From NCBI GenBank assembly GCA_037447655.1, contig JBBHKE010001708.1, forward strand, positions 60,831 to 124,830: a stretch of DNA of 64,000 bases, written 5' to 3'. Below, piece by piece: positions 56,365 through 64,000 of the stretch. The translations under genes and the position numbers were made by a program. Numbering within the stretch: position 1 is the first letter of the stretch; the number at the start of each line of letters is the position of its first letter. Source of the stretch: Zygnema cylindricum. Lineage: Eukaryota > Streptophyta > Zygnematophyceae > Zygnematales > Zygnemataceae. The notes under the pieces were generated by a model, which was given only the letters and a program-made list of their open reading frames with translations, had not been told where the DNA came from and did no database searches.

Positions 56365-58364
56365 AGCTTGACACCCTATCTTCCCTCAAGAAATCCTCAA
56401 ACTAGTTAGAGGTATATTCTCTAATATTGTCACACCTTACTCTCTTGATTGGGGTTTCATGGAGTTTTTCACTCCATGATTTATATCCTTTAAAACATTC
56501 ATGAGCCCTTGACCTATTTTTCAAAAAATCCACCATAGAATATCGAGACCAATCGTCAGTGATAGTCATCATAAATCACTTCCCCCCTTCGTGAAGGCAC
56601 TTTGGCTAGTCCCCAAATATCTGTGTGTAATTAATCAATAATCTTTATCCCTTATAGGTGGCTTTTTTTGGGAAGGGTAACGTTTGTGCTTTACCTTGAG
56701 CACATCCACTACAATCACTTAGATTCTCACTCTCATTCAACTGAATCCCTTCGACTACTCCAATATTTTTCATCTATCTTAGCTTATCGAGATTCACATG
56801 CCAAAGCCATCTATGCCACAACATTATATGATGAACACCAGCATATCAAAGTTTCTTCTTTTCATTGCTTCAAATCAGCCTAAACATCCCTTGGCTACCT
56901 TTTTCAGTAGTGAAATAAACTTCCTCCTCAAAGCTAGCACTAAAGGTTCCCTCCCTAGTGCTAATCTCAAAACCCTTATCATCTAATACACATGTAGAGA
57001 TGAGGTATTTGTTCAGCTCCGGAATAAACAATACATCGGAGAATGTAATTATGGATGTCTTTCCTTCTACTAACACTCTCAAATCTACCGATCCAACAAA
57101 AGTAGTAGTGACTATCCTCCCATCGCCGTAATTTATCTCTAAGGTGGGAATCTTTCTTATCTTAGTGAACAGGTGTTTATCCTTACACAGGTGCATGGAG
57201 GCACTGGAATCCACAATCCAACCTCCTTCACCTTTCAAACCTCCAAAAGCACATTAAACCTCCAAAAGCACATTTATGCTTTCGAGGAATTTGGACCTCG
57301 GTCTTTGCCTCCAACTCCTCATCCAGTAAAAGCTCACCGTCCTCATCATCAGATTCCTCCTTGTGTACCTAAGTGCCAAAAGTATTTTTCTTTCCTCTTG
57401 GAGGTCCACCGATTTGCCGCTATTTTAACCGAAGTTTGGTTAGCTTACTGCACTCCGCCATATAGTGCCCTAGTTTGTTCCAAAAATGACACAACCCCTT
57501 GTGAGCCTTTATTCCAAACTCCTCGGTCTGATTTGTCTGCCCCCCCTCTCTATAATTTCCGACCAATTTCCTAGAATCGTTGTTCCTCCAATCGGACCTA
57601 GCTGCCAAGGCTTGCCCACTCTTTCCTCCCTTTTGGATCTCAATCGTGTTCTCCCAAACGAGAATCATCCCTACCACTAAATTCTATATCCACCTTAAGT
57701 TTGGCAAGTCTTGCACACGGTTGACTATGATCTCCAACTCATGTGGTAACTTCATGAGCAAGCAGTTAACCTTCATCTTTTGAGTTTCAACGTGTCCACG
57801 AGTCTCTAGCTACATGAAAAGTTTTGCAAGCTCATTACAAAAATCCAACATCTTCCCCCCCTTTTTCACATATGCGTTAATTTTATGATCAGCCAATTGT
57901 TGTTGATGAATCGTACCACTTCGACTCATCTTTATGAGAGCCACCCAAAGATCGGATGCCCTCTCTTCTTGCAAATGAGGAGATGCAAGCCCTTGGATAA
58001 AATGGCAGAAGATGAAGTGCTTTGCCGTCATATTGTTGTAGTCCCAGGTCTCGATATCATTCTCCTCATTCCTCGGAATAGGTGACATGAATGCCAAACC
58101 GGTTGCTATCGGTGTGATCGTCTCTTTCTCCTTTACTTTGTCCACCACCTCCCCTTCTATTTTCTTCTTTGTCGGAGATGGATCTGCATCTCTGGTGAAT
58201 ATGCTTCCTCCAAACCTTGGAAGAATGCCAAGACTAGATGGACACTGCACCGGTCCACTCAGTATTCCCCAAAACCTTTTCTCACTTAGAGCTCCTGTCA
58301 TCATACATTTCTTGTATATGAAGCTAATTCCATTAAGGATAACCACCCTAGAGGGTGGGCCCAT
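56365..58364 (-). pseudogene. Element A gag, protease and partial integrase
   Basis: Gag opens exactly at the primer site with MGPPSRVVILNGISFIYKKC (ATG complement at 58364-58362). It stays open for 184 residues to a stop near 57812, then continues past breaks to zinc knuckle CHFWNKLGHYMAEC, whose second Cys is Trp. Protease (57238-56870) reads GWIVDSSASMHLCKDKHLF, with the catalytic DSG changed to DSS. The integrase pre-domain follows and ends mid-domain at about 56365, where unrelated sequence begins. Gag is the least damaged of the copia copies. Confidence 0.88.
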
Positions 58365-58368
58365 AACC
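58354..58368 (-). promoter_or_regulatory. Primer-binding site of A (half initiator tRNA-Met)
   Basis: Minus-strand GGTTATGGGCCCACC is a perfect 15-nt complement of the plant initiator tRNA-Met anticodon arm and abuts the 5' LTR. Its ATG is the first in-frame gag Met after an upstream stop in the LTR. Confidence 0.85.
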
Positions 58369-59418
58369 TCTAACTTTGAGACCTCCTTTGGCCCTCAAAG
58401 TAAGCGGCTCACACGAAGCCTCTAGGGTAACCCTGACCCTTTTGTGTTTCAGCAAAAATAGCTGCCACCATGGCAGACAAAAGCTCTGACTACCTCCACA
58501 CCTGTGAAGGTAAGACTCCGTTGAGTCGATAGCAAAAGAAGTCTCTGAATTTGCTCCCCTGAGTGTAAATTATGGGGGGTCAAATTTGAACTTTTGTACA
58601 AAAGCTCTTTCCGAGAGAGGGTTGTATCTTTCAAATTTTTTTAAGTCCTATCTCTCTCTAAAACTCTATCTACTGAAGTACGTCACCAATCATAATATTG
58701 TGTCGAACAGAAAGGTATAGGTGCCACTGTACTTTCTGTAGGACCATTGTACGACATGGCCAACAAGTCGACACATGTTATATTTGGATTTGTTCGTGTA
58801 ATTCCCGGAGATGTCGCTATCTAATGTGGTTGTGCCATGTGTCAATGGATGTGGCGGTGATCGCAAACCGCCAAAATCTTATTCCGCGATCTCGGCATCT
58901 TTCACGGTCGTCTAATCAAAACCGGGTTTCAATCGTAGCCGTCATAAATACTTGCACGATATTTGTTTTTCGCTGTGGAAACAAAATGCGCGGTATCCAT
59001 TTCAGAACTGTACCGTACTTTGTATTTTACATAAATGTATTTATGCATGACGTATATAGTTTGCGTTAAATGAATTAGTTCATGTCTAACTATTTAAACA
59101 TTTGTCAAACCTTATTTACTTTACCAATGGTCATAGACTTGTATGATAAAGCGAACCGCTACCGGCTAACTTGATGGACGGCGGGTACCAAGATCAAATC
59201 CTAAGTCCGCCAAGTATCCTTTTAGTAAACCTGCTAAAAACAGCTGCATGTCTCTCTCTAGACGGCATAGGTAGCCATGGCTCTAGCTCCTTCTTGAACC
59301 TTTAGTGATTGTGATAAGTGTGGGAGCTGAAGAGAGGAGTTAGAGGCAGACTGCCTTGATTTTCATTTGCATTTCATTTTAGACCAAGAAAATACTAAAA
59401 AAACCATTAATTTCTACA
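58369..59418 (-). repeat. 5' LTR of element A
   Basis: On the plus strand it ends CCATTAATTTCTACA at 59418, followed by the AGGAA target duplication. The antisense tRNA-like cassette is near 59150-59215. Confidence 0.87.
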
Positions 59419-60140
59419 AGGAATCTCGTATACTCCCTCCTTTCCCATATCTAATGGTTTTCGAAGTCTACGAGATGATTTGGGCTTCCTCCTCGGGTGG
59501 GGTGATGTGGTCCTTAATGATCGACTATAGTGCAAGTTTGTTCTCCGGCGGTGTAGTATATGGCCATGGCGGCTTGAGATGTAGCCGCTTCAGAGAAAGA
59601 GAGGAGACATGCACCATGACCTGGAGGATCACTTTTGTTGTATTTGTGGCAAATTATTTTGGCAAATTGGACAATTGTTTTGACTGTTTTTTTCGCACTT
59701 TTATCAAAAAAAATAAAATACATAAGTCCAAGGCGTCATTCCTAAAGCCTTCTCGCTATTTTTTACCATCAACCTTTACCAATTTCCCTTCAAAGTGCGC
59801 AAACCATGACCATTTTTTGACAAAGCGCGATGGTTAATAACAAGCGGGGTCTTCTAGATCTTCGAAACCATCCACGACCTTCGAGGTTGTGAACATTAGT
59901 TTATTTTTCTTAGCGGTGTGGGTTGTCTTCTCTTGTAGGGTTTTTCACTTTGTGGCCGGTCAACTTTGATAGTTTAAATTAAGTTTGGTGGTTTTCTTTT
60001 TTAGTTGCATTGCTTTGCTTTTTTTCTATTTAACTTAGCATTTTTGCTTTTTGACTCATGCAGTCTTTAAATGTTTTTTTTGGTTTTACACCTTTTGTAC
60101 TCTGATGATCATTACATGTTTTGCAATAAATTACAGTACT
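59419..60140 (+). mobile_element. LINE copy 3, right part
   Basis: It resumes the LINE interrupted at 32029. CTCCCTCCTTTCC, GATGTGGTCCTTAATG, TTGTGGCAAATTATTTTGGC, AAATTGGACAATTGTTTTGAC and the tail TTTTGTACTCTGATGATC with GCAATAAA line up in order with copy 1 (20755-21477). Coding is broken by many stops. Confidence 0.68.
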
Positions 60141-60648
60141 ATAAGTAAGTACAACGCCAATCGACTAATCCAAGCTTTGATATCAATTTGGCAAGAAAAC
60201 AAATATTTTTCTAATTTATTGGTGGAAAATAACTAGGATATAAAAAAAGAAAAGTTGTAAGGTTTTTTGCCATCAGCCTTTTGATTTCCTAACGTAATCA
60301 CAAACTTATTCCATTCTCACGACTAATTGAGGCACACCCTTGAGGGCGTACACTTGCCCATTTGGCGCGATGTAACTTCCCATATGAGGAACAAAAATAT
60401 TTTTTTCATTGGTCGTAGTGAAATCCCCCATACGTACGCAAATCAACATAGCCGACGTTTACTTTGTTGACATGTCTTTTTGTCTTTGTTGAAGCCCGAA
60501 TTCAACTGCGGCCTTATCAAACTGACAAATGACGACTAGGGTCCTTGGCAACAGCTCTAGACAAAATCGTTTTGATTATCGAGCGGCCAACTTCTGTCGG
60601 ACTCGTGAAATAGTCACCAGTCGAGTCGATGTGTCACCAGTGGACTGA
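60141..60648. other. No gene recognised
   Basis: Spacer between the LINE tail and the Tourist-like element. No domain-bearing frame. Confidence 0.4.
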
Positions 60649-61353
60649 GGGTGAACATCCATTAAAGGAAAAGTGGGGTTGTTTACTGGAGGTAGTACAA
60701 TTTCGTACATATTCGTAGCATTTTTTTTTTTTTTGTCAGACGAAACATAACGAAACATGTTAACTGGATGGCTCCAATATTATAATCGTAATTATCGACC
60801 ATTAGATGTCTCACTTTTTTAGATTCACGAAGCAATCGCGCACATCGTCCAGTGTGAATAGACTACCCTTGTCGAGGAGAGTTCCTTCACACTGGTCGCG
60901 TACCATTGGTACACGTGAAAAGTAAAAAAAATATCCACCATGAACGAGCGATGAGAAACGAACACGTCGCACACGCCATGTGCTTTCCGCCAGGGTGTTA
61001 GCAGGTCGACCGAAATATCCTCGCACGCTCCTTCTGACATCCGCTCACCTTCAAATTTTGCGGCGCCTTTTTGCCATTCCGTTTCAAAATTTTGATTTCA
61101 ATTTCAAAATTAAAACTTGTCGCAAAATTTTCGTACAAATCATTATCTACCTCCGTTCATACAAATATTATGTACAGATCTTCAATTTGAAGAATATTTT
61201 TAGACTTTAAGAATCTATAATCTAACCTACGTGGCGCCAATTATAGTTGAGAAACGAAGTTCACTTGCACAACATAATGGAACGTCGAGCCAGTAAACAA
61301 TGGAAATAGAGGTATCCTCTTGTTTACTCGGACTGCATAATGGAGAATAGGCC
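60649..61353. mobile_element. Tourist-like element, 705 bp, with 3-bp TSD
   Basis: Starts GGGTGAACATCCATT and ends AATGGAGAATAGGCC, flanked by TGA on both sides (60646-60648 and 61354-61356). The left 250 bp matches the 18107-18499 element (GTGGGGTTGTTTACTGG, GAAGCAATCGCGCACATCGT). A fuller family member, but no transposase frame. Confidence 0.75.
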
Positions 61354-61356
61354 TGA

Positions 61357-61548
61357 CTAGGCGTGAGTGTTGGTGCTTACATGCGACATTGAATCTGCAT
61401 CGGTTCCCCCGCAAACAAAGTACGAGTTTGAGTATAAGGAATCACTTAAGTACGCAACGGGCGAAGAATATTTTGTTAGCGACTGGTGTACTTTTCAAGT
61501 GCCAGGCAGCCCAAACCATGACGCGTGCGCAATGCGAGTAGTGTGCAT
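61357..61548. other. Spacer, no feature
   Basis: Nothing recognisable; the open frame 61367-61759 runs into a MITE end and lacks a domain. Confidence 0.4.
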
Positions 61549-61670
61549 TAGTGTTGGGTATCAAGTAAATTCATATCGCGATAACTTTGATATTAGATTT
61601 ATCAAAAATCGATCGAGCAAAATCCTCGATATGTCGTACTGGGACCAACATAAATTATCGCGATATATAG
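61549..61670. mobile_element. hAT-type MITE fragment (left end only)
   Basis: TAGTGTTGGGTATCAAG, then AAATTATCGCGATATATA and ATCGATCGAG-type words, matches the ends and interior of the 17417 and 19552 elements. The opposite terminus is absent, so this is a truncated copy. Confidence 0.7.
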
Positions 61671-62230
61671 TATTTTTTAAGTTTAATATTAAATATTTTT
61701 ACATAATATGTTATTTTAGCGAAAAAGACAAATTGTCCTATACGCCACGTACGAAGTGATTTTCGTTCTATGACTTAGGCCACCCAAATTCTCCATCAGG
61801 CGCCGACATTAATAATATCGATAGGTTTAATTGCAGTAATATTTCGTCTACTTCTCCATCGAGTCGCGTTTGCAAAGAAATCTATCGCGTGCGTGCTTTC
61901 TTTTGATTAGATACACGTAGATTCGTGTTGCGACGGCAAACGTTGTCAAAGATTCTAAAAGCAAAATGTCAAAGGTTCTATCCGTACAACCAGCCGCAAA
62001 ATAAAATTACGCGAATGTACATTTTGTACGTTCGTATTTTGTCCTTGTACCTGCGGTGTACAATTTCTACGTTCCTGTTTGTCGTAACCAAATCAGATAT
62101 TTGAAGAAAGTAGGCGCAACAAATTCCAGTTGCCGGTGGATAGTGGTGGAGAAGTCACGACACATTCTTCAACAAACTTTTTGTGGTGGTTTTTGTTGGA
62201 TCTGATTCCGGCCTGTTCGAAGGCCCATGG
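61671..62230. other. No gene recognised
   Basis: Non-coding spacer before the LTR of element D. Confidence 0.4.
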
Positions 62231-63228
62231 TGCAATTCTGTGTCCTCTATTGGACTACAAAATTCAGGAAGCCTCTAGATGGCTTTTAACTAGCCCACTT
62301 TCAGCCACAACCACTACGGCCCAAAAGGACAAATTGACAATCTAACCGCACCCTTGTGTAACATGGAATCCATTGAGTCTGTAGCAAAAAGAATCACTGA
62401 AAACGGCCAAACAAATCGATTAATTATAAGGTGGCAAAGATGTCAATTTATACAAAACTCTTAAAAGAAGAGGTGACTGTCTAAAATATATGCTAAGTCC
62501 TACTTCCCTCTCACAAACCTTATCTACTACAGTACGACCCAATCACATAACTGTAAAGTACACAAAGGTACTACGAGCGATGTCCTTTCTGTACGGCTTG
62601 TGTACGACAAACCGTTGAGTGGACGCGTGTCAACTTTTCACTCGTCCGTATGCTCATTGGAATTCCTATGACCAAATGTTATCCATCCATGTGGCGCCAG
62701 GTCATGCCACGCCCACAAACGCCAAAGTGACCATTTCGGGATTGCAACAGCGAGATATGCCGTAGGATTAAATATGACATTGAATGTTAGCCGTCAAAAC
62801 AAATGTCCGATTCATTTATTTCGTGTGAAATGACGTTCGCACAAAAATATTAACCAGTTCAATGTTCTTTCATTCATAATTTAGTTAATCGGTTTCAAGA
62901 CCAAATCATAGTTTAAATAGTTATCAAACCCTATGTATCTTATTGGACTTCTACGATAGACTGGTTAGAGCTAAGGGCTACGCCGCCCTCAGCCGGTCAT
63001 CGGTTCGAGTCCTGCCGGACTCAACCTTTTGGTTACAATGACTTATGTCACTCTTTAGTCCTACCTAAGGAGCTTAGGCAGCCATGGCTCCACTACTTTC
63101 TCTCTCTTTCAGTGATTACAACTAGTATGGGGGATAGTGAAAAATGGTGGAGGCTGACAGCCTGCGCATTTTTTTTTCTACTAAACTATTCAACTAGAAA
63201 ACAATCTATAAATCTAGTGATTTCAACA
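62231..63228 (-). repeat. 3' LTR of copia element D (divergent subfamily)
   Basis: Plus-strand ends TGCAATTCTGTG (62231) and GATTTCAACA (63228), so on the minus strand it begins TGTTGAAATC, like the solo LTR at 32071. The tRNA-like cassette is best preserved here (62955-63022, plus strand), with CTGGTTAGAGC and CGGTTCGAGTCCTG. Confidence 0.78.
62955..63022 (+). other. tRNA-like cassette embedded antisense in a copia LTR
   Basis: A-box-like CTGGTTAGAGC at 62961, an AGGGC/GCCCT possible anticodon stem and B-box CGGTTCGAGTCC at 63001. The same region in the other LTRs of the window is more decayed but keeps position and orientation, always opposite to the element. No intact tRNA fold. Confidence 0.55.
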
Positions 63229-63491
63229 CTCTCCTTATTTTCTAGTATATTTTTAACTTTTCCTTCAATCCACATTTTTCCCTACAATATTTTAACTTGG
63301 GAGAGGGCAGAGGTTTGGTCATCATGTCAGCCACCATTTCTTCATTAGACCTATACAGAAGATTGACAATTTTATTCTCAACTTTTTCCCTCACGAAGCT
63401 CAATCTTATGTCCATATGTTTAGCTTTGAAATGATGTTCTGTATTTGCTGCAATTGCAATGGCAGCCTGACTATCACACAAAACTTCATGT
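63229..63491 (-). pseudogene. Element D RNase H C-terminal fragment
   Basis: The minus frame reads CDSQAAIAIAANTEHHFKAK, HMDIRLSFVREKVENKIVNL and MVADMMTKPLPSPKLKYCRE, the conserved end of copia RNase H. It is cut at 63491 by another LTR. Confidence 0.88.
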
Positions 63492-64000
63492 TGGAACTCT
63501 GAGACCTCCATTGGCCCTCGGAGTAAGCAACTCACACAAAGCCTCTAGGAAAACCCTGACCTCTTTGTGTTTCAGCAAAAATAACTGCCACCTTGGTAGA
63601 GAAAAACTCTGACCACCTCAACCCTTATAAATGCAAGACTCCCTTGAATGATAGCAAGAAGAATCTATGAATTTGCTCCACTGAGTTGTAAGTTATGGAG
63701 GGTCAAAGTTGACCTTTTGTACAGAGGCTCTCTGGGAGAGAGGGTCCTATCAACCAAATTTTTTAAAGTCCTATCTCTCTACAAAACTCTATGTACTGAA
63801 GTACCACACCAATCAAAATACTGTGTCGTACAGAAAGGTATTGATGCCGATGTACTTTCTCTATAGCCATTGTAGGACATGGCCAACTAGTTGACGCATG
63901 TCACATCTAGATTCTTTTGTGTAATCCCCGAAGATGCCATAATCTAATGTGGTCGTGCAATGTGTTAATCGATGTGGCGGTGACCAAAAACTACCAAAAT
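63492..64000 (-). repeat. LTR of a further copia element inserted in D (runs off the window)
   Basis: Begins TGGAACTCTGAGACC, the A/B-type LTR terminus, and continues past the window end. The ACCTCAACC, GGTCAAAGTTGACC and TCTGGGAGAGAGGGTCC blocks match other LTRs. Confidence 0.85.

Larger units (their letters stand above)
32030..59418 (-). mobile_element. Copia element A, outermost member of a 27-kb nest
   Basis: Minus-strand Ty1/copia element. The 5' LTR is at 58369-59418; gag, protease and part of integrase at 56365-58364; RT pieces at 43780-43930 and 33971-35045; the 3' LTR at 32030-33970. It is bounded by the 5-bp duplication AGGAA (32025-32029 and 59419-59423), and both flanks belong to one LINE copy. 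Everything else inside is later insertion. About 1.1 kb between mid-integrase and mid-RT is missing where elements B and G lie. Confidence 0.8.

Overview
The window reads as nuclear DNA of a streptophyte, most probably a land plant. Three features carry that call: a two-exon NOSIP/CSU1-type RING protein close to plant orthologues, an intronless mTERF-family gene of the plant organelle type, and a 7SL (SRP) RNA gene with the plant 5' Alu-domain signature. A nuclear tRNA-Lys(UUU) pair agrees with this. I cannot name the species. The sequence is AT-rich and holds one 10-N assembly gap at 13183-13192.

Layout. Positions 1-10.4 kb are the gene-bearing part: 7SL RNA at 1387-1690 (+), mTERF at 5212-6528 (-) and NOSIP at 8556-10412 (+, intron 8795-9727). 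From 5 to 20.4 kb small non-autonomous DNA transposons dominate. One TA-flanked MITE family has about ten copies, one inside the NOSIP intron and one forming the 3' end of the mTERF ORF. Hairpin-rich hAT-type MITEs have intact 8-bp target duplications, and Tourist-like elements have 3-bp duplications. From 20.4 to 24.5 kb there is a 5'-truncated LINE, two minus-strand tRNA-Lys(UUU) genes and a 25-bp minisatellite.

From 24.5 kb to the end the window is mostly retrotransposon. A truncated Ty1/copia element (24.5-27.5 kb) abuts a second LINE fragment, and a 54-bp minisatellite lies at 30.2-30.5 kb. A 27.4-kb nest of LTR elements (32030-59418) splits a third LINE copy and is bounded by an AGGAA target duplication. 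The outermost member is a minus-strand copia element, A. Inside it are a solo LTR (TSD CAACT), a plus-strand copia complex E1/E2 with a duplicated gag block, a second minus-strand copia B, and a 6-7-kb gag-only LTR-like element G that lacks a visible pol. G sits where flanking copia sequence has been lost. A Tourist-like element (60649-61353) and another nested copia pair (62231-64000) close the window.

All copia copies look defective. Together they show the family's anatomy: LTRs of about 1.05 kb carrying an antisense tRNA-like cassette, 5-bp target duplications, and a primer-binding site complementary to the anticodon arm of initiator tRNA-Met (a half-tRNA primer). In that site the complement of the CAU anticodon coincides with the apparent gag start codon. 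The LINE copies carry a restriction-like endonuclease signature downstream of where RT would be, which is unusual for land-plant LINEs.
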